Under the pieces are notes generated by a model. That model searched no databases, was not told the origin of the DNA, and saw only the letters and a program-made list of their open reading frames with translations. A DNA stretch of 64,000 nucleotides from Diphasiastrum complanatum (Eukaryota; Streptophyta; Lycopodiopsida; Lycopodiales; Lycopodiaceae), in NCBI GenBank assembly GCA_029204225.1, contig CM055092.1, positions 64,870,797 through 64,934,796 on the forward strand. Reading direction: 5' to 3'. Position 1 is the stretch's first letter, and every line of letters starts with the position of its first letter. Shown in pieces: positions 41,225 through 52,524 of the stretch. The position numbers and the translations under genes were made by a program.

Positions 41225-41308
41225 CTATGACTAGCATAGGTTGCAGTTATGTTTGAGGAGCACATTTAGTGTGGTGTTAACTATTTGAATGGTTCTATGC
41301 TTAGCATA
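41225..41308. repeat. Two further CTATGCTNAGCATAG-type palindromes
   Basis: At 41225-41240 and 41295-41308, just before the Ser-rich ORF, plus a half-site GCATAGG near 41206. Confidence 0.75.
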
Positions 41309-41341
41309 AGTACATAGTTAAAAAAAAAAACTGAGGTTACG

Positions 41342-41983
41342 ATGTCAACTAGTTCTACCTCTTCTATTCAAGTAGTTGTAACTCAGTATGTTGCAACAAG
41401 TGCAACATCTTCATCTGACATTCCCAATGAAAGCTTTTTTTACAAAGCCACTCTTGAATCTGAACATATTTTGGTAAATGATGTGGCATCGTCATCATTT
41501 ACCCGTTCATCATCTGAAATTTCTCAAGCAAGTACTTTTCAAGAAATGACGTCTGTAACTCAACCTGTATCAAATCTTTTGACCTCATCCTCCTCTTCAG
41601 ATACAGGCTCGGCACAACTAGAACATTGTTCTTTTGAGCAAGTTGAATCATTGAGTGATGAGTCAAAAGCTTCAATTCACTCAGTTACTGATTCTAATAA
41701 ATCAACAGATCCACGTAAGTCTGTTGATCCGCGACGTTCAAGCTTTTCTCATGTTCGTAGGAGACCTTTTCAAAGTGATGTTCATCATGTTAAATCTAAA
41801 AGGGCTATGTTCGTTGAAAATTTAGAGCCTTTTGAGAGTCCAGAACATCCTGGAGTTGGAGCCAGAATCTCCAGTCATGAAATTCCAACACCTTCTCAAC
41901 AAGTTCAAGCACCTACTAGTGTCACAGGTTCAATTTATAGATCAGACTCCAAACAAAAAATTGATTTAAAGTTGTACATGTAA
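41342..41983 (+). CDS. Ser/Thr-rich hypothetical protein
   Basis: A 213-codon open frame starting MSTSSTSSIQVVVTQYVATS. More than a third of residues are Ser or Thr in the first 130. A basic patch follows (DPRKSVDPRRSSFSHVRRRP). There is no signal peptide, membrane segment or domain I recognise. It sits between the palindrome cluster and the desaturase relic, and could be part of the same mobile unit as the methyltransferase. An intact frame of this length in AT-rich DNA is unlikely by chance, but function is unknown. Confidence 0.5.
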   Translation: MSTSSTSSIQVVVTQYVATSATSSSDIPNESFFYKATLESEHILVNDVASSSFTRSSSEISQASTFQEMTSVTQPVSNLLTSSSSSDTGSAQLEHCSFEQVESLSDESKASIHSVTDSNKSTDPRKSVDPRRSSFSHVRRRPFQSDVHHVKSKRAMFVENLEPFESPEHPGVGARISSHEIPTPSQQVQAPTSVTGSIYRSDSKQKIDLKLYM

Positions 41984-43139
41984 ACAAATAAATTGAAGCA
42001 TGAAAAATCATACACTTATACATAATTTGATGATTGAGCAATAATTGTTAGCTGTTTTTTTTTTATGAACCCTTTTCCATTAAAGAACCACAATCTCATA
42101 CTGAAGCATGACGTTTGTATGGAATATTGAATTCTTTGCAAGTGGCCTCCACAATGGGTTGCATACTTGGGTAGTGCATGTGACACACTCCTGGAAACAG
42201 GTGATGTTCAATCTGCATAAAAAATGTGAACCTTTTTATCATACTTTTGTATAATTTCATGCTAAAACTTGCAAACATTAGATGCACTCACATGCTAAAA
42301 AAAATTAGAATCTTCCTTTATGTAATTATAGGCCCATGACTTATTTAAGTACTTTAAGCTCTTATTTGAATCAAATTCTTCTTTGAAAATGCTAATAAAT
42401 ACATAATCTTCTAGCTAGATCAAGATGTACATAGATTTGTAGTTTTGTAAAGATAGTTGAAGAAAGACTACTCCAGAATGAACTTGATTTCAACCAACAA
42501 GGCCAGTCGAATATAAATGATGCAAATCTTTATCCTAAGGTTAAAGATGAGTTTGTATAGATGCTTCTATGTGTTAGTATATAGATGTATGCATATATAG
42601 AATATGCGAATGCCAACTTGTTCATAACAGGCCGCCTTAAGCCTATGACAAGTGTAGGCCGCATGCTACATCTAGATATTCTCAAAAAAGACATACAAGC
42701 TTGTATGGGAAGCTATAAGCCACATGCCAACTAATGTGAACAATCTATCTTTTGGACAAGTGCCAATCTCAAGGTCTACTTTGTCTAACATAGAAATTGG
42801 GTCTTTCCTCCACGTTTTCATCGACTCACTAATAAAAGAGGTGTGATAAAAAATATGGGAAATTTGAATGAGCTTGCTATCTGAAAAATCAGTTAATCTA
42901 GTATTACTAATGCATTAGAGGATACACAAAGATGAATACAAATATTCAAATCTTATACTGAACTACCTTCAGTATGCAAATTCAATATGAATTAGTTAGA
43001 TGAGCGTTCTCACCTTCACTATGCAAACTCAATATGAATTAGTTACACGATTGTTCTCAATGTTGATCATGAGAAAAAGAAATTTATAGTCAATATTACT
43101 AATAATCTATGATTATTTGGAAGTCTGAGAGAGAGAGAA

Positions 43140-43189
43140 GCTAGAGACAAAGGGGAGGGGGGGAGGGGGGGGGGAGAAAGAGATACCTA

Positions 43190-43225
<36 letters not shown>
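43140..43225. repeat. G-rich run and AT microsatellite
   Basis: GGGGAGGGGGGGAGGGGGGG near 43152, followed by (AT)n at about 43195-43223, both within a desaturase intron. Confidence 0.9.
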
Positions 43226-43228
<3 letters not shown>

Positions 43229-43399
43229 TGAGATGTTTCTTAGAAATAACATATATATATATAAATGTGTGGGGTAAGCCTAATCATGCTCTGGATCGTT
43301 CAAAGGATGAAAGAAGCTAGCAACCTAGATGTAATAGTTTATAGGTGAAAAAGATATATACTTATGACAATAACATATGCTATAATTCATATTTCTCAC

Positions 43400-44085
43400 A
43401 TGCCACCTTAATCATTATGTTTTGATGAGTATGTTAAATTCAAATCTACTCTCCAAATTTGTACCTTTCATGGGTCAAAACCATTTTTTCATAAAAGAAC
43501 ATAAATACTTTCAATGCTCCAACTTTTTAATATCATATAACACAAAATTGGCACAACTGATATCCAAAGATCCAAAACTTACTTGGTAAATAAGTCCTTC
43601 GGATAGATGCAACCACAAGGTCGAACCTGTGTTGTAGTTTGTTGAGGCACATACCTAGAAAACAATAATATTGTGCATTGTTATGAGAGAAATAATGAGT
43701 CATTGAGACAGAATGTGGTTTCTTTCCTTACTTATTTACAAACTGCAAGCAATTTTCAAATTGAAAATTGTATGACCATTTGCTTTTCAACGAGGCATAC
43801 TAGTGATATGGGATGTATTAGGACATGTGATCAATATACATTTTAGAGAACAAAGAGTTATACTAACTAAATGAATCCTATGCGTTTTTTCTAGTTTTTT
43901 AAATAATAATACAATATAAAAGGAGATATGAGTTTTCTCTATAATGAAGATGAAAATAATGTATGGATTTTTTTTTTTTGTGGACCCATTTTGTAACTTT
44001 TAAACACAACATATAAATCTTAAGTAACTCACACAGTCAAGCCTCTCTTGAAGTAGAGTTCCCATGTATGAATAAACTTGTGATG
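43400..44085 (-). repeat. Dispersed repeat within the desaturase relic (inverted copy of 13960-14655)
   Basis: Matches 13960-14655 in reverse complement over about 690 bp, with scattered differences. It lies between the exon at 44370 and the last exon at 42212, where the GGLNxQ exon would be expected. Confidence 0.8.
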
Positions 44086-46440
44086 CCATATTTATGTTGA
44101 TATTCAATATTTAACATTTTTAGCAACTGCGCCAAAAATTGGTATATGTCGTACTATACCAACAAGGTTAATATAGGTTTTGTAGCAAATAGTATCATTC
44201 CCACATAGGACAGCATTAGAAAGTTATGTTTTTGGTACAACTTATGAGTAAAATTAAATAGACAACATAATAATGAAAGGGAATGACATCAAGCAACTGT
44301 TATAATCAAAACATGAATCTTGCATCAAGCATTTGATTGTATTAAAGAGTAAATGTTTTTCTATACAACTTGCATTGCTGCCCAACCATAAGGCACAATT
44401 GGAACTCCTTTATTTAGATCAACCATCAAGAAAGTTGCGGATTCCACCACATGACTAATCTCAAATAATATTTCTAGTGTCCATCCACACACCAATTGCA
44501 CCAAACATGTAATATTTGTCATATAGAAAGATGAACACACAAGTAGTCCTCTTGACAAAAAATTCCAACAATGTATTTCACTAAGCATATTCTAATTGGA
44601 CTAAGAAACATGTGTATTCTGATTATCAACAAACCTGTGATAAGATATATAGCTTCACCATTGTGGAGATTTCGTAGTTGCTATAAAGAAATGGAAGGAT
44701 GGCAATGTAAACAACATAGGAGAGTTTTGATCCCCAAAAAACCAAAATTTTTGAAGGTGTCATTTTTGCGATAATGCCTCTAAATGAACAAACACACGTA
44801 ACACATAACAAAGAGCACGCATCAGTGTGACAATCCAAGAAATAAACTTGATATTTGGTACATATCATTTTCGCAATTTTAGCAAATGAGATGGAAATAA
44901 GTATATGAATCTGCATATTTTAAGACTTAGTGCAAATTAAGAGATATAATACTCACTGTCCAATTTTTCCTGTGAACAAGGCTTGAAAGTCATCGAACCA
45001 AATAGCCTTCAATGTCATTAGACCATAAAGTGGCCATAGGTATATGTGCTGCAATGCACAATTCACAATTAATTCACCTAGAATGTTGAAAGAGTAAAAA
45101 TTTAATGCTAAAAGGATTTATAAGGCTTTCATAGCTCGAATGATGGCATTGGTAACTATGTGGGCTATTAATGTAACGCTCATGACAATAATCATTCTTG
45201 CCAGAGAGAAATCCCATGACTCACCTGATAGGCATGAAAAGAGTGTTTTGGTTGTTCTAAGTGCACCCTTATGATATCAACGTCATTTGCTCCTATAAAG
45301 GTGTTCAACCTTATGAATTTATTCAATCGTATGTACTCACGATGACATTTTGCATCATACATACTCACATGAATATTGTGCTATTGAATACAATATCAAT
45401 GCTACTTATTTGATTTGAAGATCAAAATTTATGTCAACAACTTTCATTTAAATATGGATTGAGAAAACATACTAATATCTGGGTCAAATATGTTCACATT
45501 TGTGCGCAATAATGTGCTGTTGCCTATCAAACAATACAAATCACAATGAGAAAACAAATTTTCTCAACTTAAAAGTGACTAGATATTTATATATTTTAAG
45601 TATCATGTAAAATTTACCTGGTAGCTCCAATTAAATCTGAAGATATTCCCATCAAATATGAGAACCAAGGCCATGTAGAATATGCTCCTGCAAAGAAGTT
45701 TACATCCGAGGTGCTACAAAGATCAGCTCTTCTAATTTACAAATGTCTTTTGACATCTTAAAAGCTTCCAACTTTAGTCAATGACATGCTTGTAGTGTTC
45801 ATTTAACAAGTGGAATGCAACCATCGATCATAACCATGTAGTCATTTGCAAAGACAATGGTAGATTCTGTAAAGGTTTTCTTTACATTAACTTGTTTTAT
45901 GTTCTCCTAAGAGAGCCAAACATCTAAGTCTCCTATTGAATGTTCTTTACATGCACAAAATGAGCATTTTGGCTATGATATTTCTATCCTTTATCAAATA
46001 CACATATACATAGAAACTAGTAGTTGTAAAATGTATCCAAAAGCAAGAAAATTGGACACGCACCATGGTTGCCGTCATGCATAATATTCATCGCGATATG
46101 CGCTGATATGTATCCAAATGCAATTATAGCATATAGAGAAGAAATGACAGGATTTTGGACTTGGAAAAACATCACATAGTAGAAGAGCAAATGCAATGCT
46201 AAGATCACAGCTGAATTGATAAACAAGTGTGAATGCACTCTTGGATTCACCTGCATCATTTTCAATTAAAAAATGATCATTAGATTTTTACATTACATAC
46301 AAACATACCACTGCTCATCTCACAAAGCCGGCCTCTGAAAATGTTGAGGATGAAACCGTAGCCGTCCCTCATTCCAAAAAAACAGATCTCATAATATTTC
46401 TGAGACTTCGCCCACTAGACCTAAGTCACGCCCAAAGACC

Positions 46441-49268
46441 ATGGCTACACATCGCCATAAGTCCATTCCTTCTGCTGAAAGCAAAAAAGCCGCCACCGAA
46501 CCATCTTTGTCGCTACCTGGTGTATCCATCCACCCATTACAAGACAGTTCCGAACTTGCCAAATTAAGAGATAATATGCATAAATAAAAAATAAATAAAA
46601 GAAACAACTTTAATTTTAGACATAAATTAGTGTGGTAGGCCACCTGTAGACCCAATAACAGGAGACAGGGCAATGGAAGTTAGAGAGCCTAATGAAACAC
46701 ATGTACATAATTTAAAAATAAAATTTAAAGATCATACACAGGCCATAGTTACTCCCTTTGTTGTTTTGGTTGATCCCAATGAATGCAATGATGTTGCAAA
46801 TTTTGATTTTTGTTTATTAGATTCATATCATTTTTTTGTTCTTGGGGGGATACACAGTTTACAAGCTCAAAAACAATTATCTCAAGAGTATCCCCATATT
46901 CCAAGCTTTTGAATTGTGAGTGCCATTGCATTTGCTGGCCTGACAGTGGAAGAAGCGAAATTATTGGCTTGGAACCACAATATTGATCAGGACTATCGGG
47001 TGAAAAATGACCGTGAGACAAAGAATTTGTTTTTTTCACAAAGAATACATGAGAGTCTCCAAAGTAGGAGATGTGAATCAACTTGAGCTGAAAACACTAT
47101 GTGCTCAAATGACAAGTCTGCCTTTTGATTCAAAAAATCCTACGCAGAGCCTTACTAAATACGATAATTTTTTTCAGCTTGCTTTTTGTAGTGGCCAGGT
47201 AATTTGTTTGGCTATGCTCATCATGGAATGCTCTGGTCATAATATATGTTATAATCTTTTTAAATTATTTTTATCAGACTAAAATTTTGAACTCAATTTT
47301 AATATTGGTTAAATTCTTTATCAATTAATTTTTTTTTGATTTAAGGTGTGGGCCCTTGTTGATAAATTTTTTGATAAGTGGAAAACTTTTTAAATAAAAG
47401 GCCAACCTACTCAGTGTGCCTCAAAATCCAAAAAAAAAGGTGTGAGCACTCAAACTCTGAAGCCAATCCCTACTGAAATAGGAATATCAGAGTGGAAGAA
47501 TATGCAAGGGATTAGCTCTTCAGAGCTAATAATAATTGTTCTTTCAAGAGTTGTTGATGGTCAAGTTTCTCTGACAGAAATGGAAAAAGAATTTTAGAGG
47601 TAATAATCATAATTTAAATATTTATTTTCATGTTATCTTTTTTAATAGAATGATTTTCATAATTTGGTTTGATTTTTAACAATTATAATTTTTAAGACAA
47701 ATTATTTATAAAAGTTCAAAAAGCCCTTGAGACAGGATTAAATTGTCAAGATTTTGATGAGTGCTAGAGGCTTTATCCTCTGAACAACCGAAATGAAGCC
47801 CTGAGTTCATTTTTTATTTTGTTTAGGGACATGGTATTTATTTCACCCATGCTTAGCATAGGTGCTTATTAATTGTTTCTTTTCTATATTCTATGTCTCC
47901 TATGCTAAGCATAGCTTTTTCTTTATTTAATTAATATTTTTTGATAAGTTAAGTCTCCTATTCTATTTCATATTTGTTGTCTCCCATGCTAAGCATAGCT
48001 TTTTTCTTTTCAGTCTCCCGAAGACAAAAAAAACAAAGTCTTTCCAGAGCAATTCAAGAGACATATTCTGAAGGCAAAAGCAGAAAAAAGAGACAAGGAG
48101 AGATTGGCACGGGGTGAGACCATTGCGGAGAAGAATCCATTAGAGACTTACCTTCCCAAAAGTGTCGATGATCAACCATGTTTTTACTCTGTTGAGGAGG
48201 GCGATTACAGAGAAATTTCAAAATTTTTAAGAAAAAGGGCTTATATACTCTGCATCACCAATATACCATATGAATTTGAGATGAAGGAATCATTAAATGA
48301 TGATACTCCTTTCAAATTCACTGAAATCCATAGTTTTCTGCAGGGCTTTCTTGAAGTCACAACTTCTCCAATTTGGAGAGTTGTTATTTTTCATTCTTCT
48401 TGGCATTCAGCATCAGTACAGAAAGCTCTACTAACTCTCTGTAATGCGAGAATTGAGAATATTGTGTGGTAAGTTCTTAAGTTCCTGAATTATCAATTCG
48501 TATTTTAATTCATAATTTTATTTTAAATTTTTATTTTAAAATTAAAATTTTAAATTGATTTTACTTGTGATGTTCCATGTCAGGTACAAGCCCAAAGTCA
48601 GGAACTCGGGAGGAGCTCGACTTTGCAATGAAATAGAATACATAACCATCGGTTATTATTCTTTGGATGGCAAACGCTCGATGCTGTATTATAACACTTC
48701 CGGACTGACAAGTTTTTAAAACTTGTTCCAGTATCCAGCTGTGACAAAGAAAAAAAAAAATCTAATGACGGGTTCCGTGGCTTGTCCCTACCAAAAGCCA
48801 CAACAATTAATTAATCATTTATTGGATATTTTTTCTCACCCAACTGATTGGGTTTTAGATTTATTTAACGGTAGCAGCACTACGAGCGCATGTGCTGTTC
48901 AGAAAGACAGACATGTTGTTGCAGTAGATTTAAATACTAATTTAGTTGATTTTGTAAAAATGAGAATGAAATATTTCTCAATTTTGCTAGATGAATTATC
49001 TGAGGTGGTAAAGAGTTTGGACAGCGAGGATACAATAATTTCCTTGTCCAAGGAACCTCAGTCTCCTGCTAGCGAAAAAGTAGACGATACAGGAGAATTT
49101 GTTGATGTCTTGGTTCAAGATTACAATGTAGTAATTGTAGTCGAGGAAATTGTAGAAGAGGTGCCACTTGATAGTACAGTGGCTACTCAAGAAAAAAGAA
49201 AAGAAAAAGATGTAAATGACATTGATGATTTTTGGGAAGAAAAATTTTTCTTTTGTTTTAAGAAATAA
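46441..49268 (+). pseudogene. Right copy: ParB-like domain plus beta-class DNA methyltransferase gene
   Basis: ATG at 46441 starts MATHRHKSIPSAESKK. 46640-46915 reads RPPVDPITGDRAMEVREPNE, FVVLVDPNECNDV, then YHFFVLGGIHSLQAQKQLSQ. After a TGA, GLTVEEAKLLAWNHNIDQDY follows. GG-x-HS-x2-A and GLxxEEAxxLAxxHN fit a ParB/sulfiredoxin-like fold. Then RQRICFFHKEYMRVS, FDSKNPTQSLTKYDNFFQLA (47007-47200), VWALVDKFFDKWKTF (47346-47598), CQDFDEC (47690-47830), and SPEDKKNKVFPEQFKRHILK through LETYLPKSV to motif IV-like CITNIPYEFEM (48009-48471). Finally 48584-49265 has ACPYQKPQQLINHLLDIFSH and motif I DWVLDLFNGSSTTSAC, and an acidic tail ending at TAA. Motif I is damaged (SGSGTT to NGSSTT), with stops near 46912, 47390 and 48717. 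ParB-like domains next to such methyltransferases are known in phages and bacteria. The gene is dead, but longer than the left copy. Confidence 0.75.
47846..47998. repeat. Three CTATGCTNAGCATAG palindromes inside a methyltransferase intron (right copy)
   Basis: At 47846-47862, 47899-47914 and 47983-47998, in the intron before the SPEDKK exon; they correspond to those at 39509-39661. Confidence 0.85.
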
Positions 49269-49269
49269 T

Positions 49270-49740
49270 TGTGTTTATATTTTTTGAATTCTTTTCGATT
49301 AATTTAATATTTTTAAATTTATTTTTTAACGATTCAAAATTTAAAATTTGAAATATTTTAACATTGATAAGTATTACCAAAAATTAAAATTGTAATGATT
49401 TGTTAAGTTTACAATATTTTAATTCTAGATGTGTTTTTATAATAATTTTTATAAAAAAAATATTTTTAAAAATTATAAGAAGTGAAAAAAATTTAATTTT
49501 TCTTAGGGTGATTTAAATATTATCACAAATAGTTTAATCTCGATTATTGTAAAGTAATTTTATTTGCATTTATTTAATGTTTAAATATTTTACAAACTTA
49601 CGTGGGTGTAAGTAAAGATTTTCAAAAATTTTAAATTTTAAAAAATATTGATTCAAATTTTTAGCATAATTTAAAAATATATATATATATTTTTTGATAC
49701 AAAAATTGTAATTGAGAAAACTTTTAAAATTTCAAAATTA
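49270..49740. other. AT-rich end of the right methyltransferase copy and flank
   Basis: 49270-49385 matches 38131-38255 in reverse complement, so the duplicated unit extends to about 49385. The remainder is very AT-rich without a gene. Confidence 0.65.
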
Positions 49741-49744
49741 TGTT

Positions 49745-51075
49745 AAAACCTCACATTAGGTAATCAGATCTTCAGTATATAAAGTAAAATGTAAAACTTC
49801 CATGAATGTGTTATTCCATTCAATTCCTAGTTGAATCTAGTTCAATGTAAAAGACTACACCTCTTAGGAGAAAAGCATTGTCATCAAGAGATGGTTTAAG
49901 ACTTCTTCAAGCTGTGAATCCATCTTGTTAGCATTACTAGGAAAAAAATATTCTTCTAACTCGAACCTGGTTTGAGTTAGAAGTGTCTACGTGACAGCAA
50001 GAAGTTCTTGGCTCCATCAGAATAGTGTCCCTCCAACTCAAACCTAGTTGATCTTGTGTTGCTGTTTTTAAAAACTATTTGTAGATTTATTACATCAAAC
50101 ATTGGATACAATAGTGTGCCTTGAACTCGAACTTGGTTCGAGTTGTGAATCAAAACATGTCAGTATTACTAATAAAAAATGTAACATCAACTAAGAATAT
50201 TATTTTCAAGTTATTGGAAGAAAATGAATTTACTATATTCCATATTTTGAGGTGCTTAGCTGGTTCAGCAGCTCGAGATTCCTACTTTGGATCGAGGAAT
50301 GAACAAGAGAATTTGATTCCTCTTGACTCAAAATAGGCTCGAGTTGTGAGTGTTCATGTGGCATTCATAGTTCTTTCTATCACAAACATGGCTAAAAGAT
50401 TATGTAAATTGAATATTTTCTTATTGATTTTAGTCTGTGTGTGGATTTTATTCTTTAAGGTCCATGAAAATTTATATTGAAATCTCACAATATTTCTTTT
50501 TCTATCACCCCCCCCCCCCATGAATGAGTGGAGATCTTATTCTTTAAAGTCCCATAAGGAGTTATATTGAAACCTCACATTTGGTAATCAAGTCTTCAGT
50601 ATATAAAGAAAAATGTACAATTTCCATGAATATGTAATTACATTCAATTCCTAGTTGAAGTTCAAATCATGTTTGAATGAATGTATGACAAAACTACATA
50701 CCTTGATTCTAGTTCAATATAAAATACTACACCTCTTAGGAGAAAAGCTTTGTCAATAAGACATGGTTTAAGACTTCTTCAAGATGTGAATCCATCTTCT
50801 TAGCATACATGATCCTTCTAACTCGAACCAAGTTCGAGTTTGAAGTACTTATATAACATCCAGAAGTTCTTGGCTTGAACATGATAATTCTAACTTGAAC
50901 TAGGATCGAGTTTGAAGTATCTACATGACATCCAGAAGTTCTTGGCTCAAACATAACTGGTGTTTGGAGTGATCAGAATAATGTCCTGCAACTCAATCCT
51001 AGTTGAACTTGTGCTGCTAACTTTAAATACTATTTGTAGATTTATTATATTAAACATTATGGTGAAAAAAAGAGC
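49745..51075. repeat. Duplicated unit carrying AACTCGAACC/GGTTCGAGTT palindromes
   Basis: The sequence AACCTCACATTAGGTAATCA ... GTAGATTTATTACATCAAAC (49745-50105) recurs at about 50569-51060 with added material. Palindromes of 21 bases (10-base arms AACTCGAACC and GGTTCGAGTT around one base) are at 49958-49978, 50124-50144, 50820-50840 and 50892-50912. Around 50816-50945 two ~73-bp tandem units each contain one palindrome, followed by CATCCAGAAGTTCTTGGCT. Confidence 0.8.
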
Positions 51076-51152
51076 CTAGATGATTGAATAGAGCCAAGTG
51101 CTAGTGTGATTCTCTTCACTTGAACCAAGCTTTTTTAGCATCCATTAATTAC

Positions 51153-51173
51153 AACTCGAACCTGGTTCGAGTT
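51153..51173. repeat. Perfect copy of the AACTCGAACC/GGTTCGAGTT palindrome
   Basis: Arms are perfect around a central T. Weaker relatives follow near 51260, 51350 and 51465, and GAACCGGCCGGTTC lies near 52077. Confidence 0.85.
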
Positions 51174-51479
51174 GCTACCTCAAATCTAGTACAAGTCATG
51201 AATTGTGAACATAACTTGGGTAGGTTCTTCTAACACCAAAATACACAAGTCACTGAAGTCAAACCACATTCGGGCTAGAAGCACATTGCCATTGGTAGTG
51301 AATGTTGCCATGATATTCAAATGATATTCAAAAGAAGACATCAAAAGTTGAACCAAGTTTGAGGTGTTTGAAAATCATAGATGATAGGATCATTCCAACA
51401 CTATAAATTTTTTGAGTGAATCTAACTTGAATTATTCTTGCTGGTACCAAGTCCTAAACCAAATTGAGTCGAGTTTTTC

Positions 51480-52520
51480 TTCTATGCAAGTTAGTAGAAG
51501 TTTTCTAAAATAATGCATGTGTCAATGTTTGCTCAACTCACAGTTCAAACCTCACCGAGGGTTTGAACTACTGAAACTGCTATTTCCATGCCTCAGCCCA
51601 AGGAGAGAAATAACATATTTTCCAAAGTGTATTGGAAAGAAGAAAAGATGGGAGAAGAGGAGAGGGAGTGAGATCTGAGATCCATCAATAAATCTAGTAT
51701 CTACTAGTAGGCTGTTAATACTAACATCAGTGAGGAGTCGGGACTCGGGAGGCAACGACATTCGGGGGACTTAAAAGAGAGTATATTGTTGTTTTGTAAT
51801 TTGTAAATTTCCAGCGAACCCTCAAAGGCCTTCAATCTAGTGTCAAAAAATCCAGTGTCCAAAGTCTACAATGATTCAATGACTATGCTAGCTTTATGTA
51901 ATATAGACATCCTCGAATCCCAACTTAGCTTGATACAGAGTTATTACTAAGTTTACGTATTAAGAATCATGATTTGTCCTAAAAGAGGATTTCAATAAAA
52001 ATACAAAAATCCTAAAACCAATTTGAATGGTTCCACGGTTCGAACAAGGCCTATTCGATTTAAAAGCGGTTCACACCATCGAACCGGCCGGTTCGAACCA
52101 AGTATGTAAACATTAGTATGTATCATGCTCGTCATATCCAACAAAAGCCACCCTATCTTAGGACATCAACTCAAGCCCAATACAAGTAAGATTCTAGTGA
52201 ATGCAACTTTAAACACATTGTAGAAAGCCATTTTAAACAAATGAAAGTTTCTCTGTCTTCATGCTAAACATCTGTAAAGTTGATTCAATGCTAGGTTTTT
52301 GAATGATTGTTGCTCTACCGTTATAGACAATTGGATACTTTCAATAATTTCGTGGTGTGTCAATTTTAGTAATGACACAAAGTGTGGAGGCAATTGGAAC
52401 AATATAAATATTGTGTTTTGAGATCAACTGCCACTAATAAACATAATATAAGCATTGATAATTTTGCTAATTTTTACTTTCTCGAATTGACAAGACATGT
52501 TGTTCCACAAGGCATGAAGT
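51480..52520. other. No gene seen
   Basis: Plain AT-rich sequence apart from GAACCGGCCGGTTC near 52077. The last part may be an intron of the gene that follows, because a TTGCAG acceptor is at 52541-52546. Confidence 0.5.
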
Positions 52521-52524
52521 CCAT

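Larger units (their letters stand above)
42096..46250 (-). pseudogene. Front-end fatty-acid desaturase relic (delta-5/delta-6 type), at least eight exons
   Basis: Minus strand exons with GT..AG borders. 46250-46064: NPRVHSHLFINSAVILALHL, then first histidine box IMHDGNHG. 45687-45618: AYSTWPWFSYLMGISSDLIG. 45523-45473: QQHIIAH, second-box region, frame lost right after it. 45292-45225: VDIIRVHLEQPKHSFHAYQ. 45048-44957: HIYLWPLYGLMTLKAIWFDD. 44777-44635: IIAKMTPSKILVFWGSKLSY. About 44535-44370: WTLEILFEISHVVESATF. 42212-42096: IEHHLFPGVCHMHYPSMQPI, third box, ending at TGA 42096-42098. Front-end desaturases are ER membrane enzymes that add double bases-to-carboxyl-side bonds in polyunsaturated fatty acids (family knowledge). 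The N-terminal cytochrome b5 domain and the exon before the third box (GGLNxQ) are not found. The second box has a frameshift. It is a truncated, inactive copy. Confidence 0.8.

Noticed and set aside
44361-44588. Independent 75-codon minus-strand gene
   Set aside because: It is an exon of the desaturase relic (FEISHVVES region) with splice borders, not a separate ORF.
46389-46673. 94-codon minus-strand ORF with a hydrophobic N-terminal half
   Set aside because: It is antisense to the first exon of the right methyltransferase copy (MATHRHKS...), which has better support.
52070-52100. GGTTCGAACC-type sequence resembling a tRNA B box
   Set aside because: No A box at proper distance and no cloverleaf pairing found; more likely a relative of the local palindrome family.
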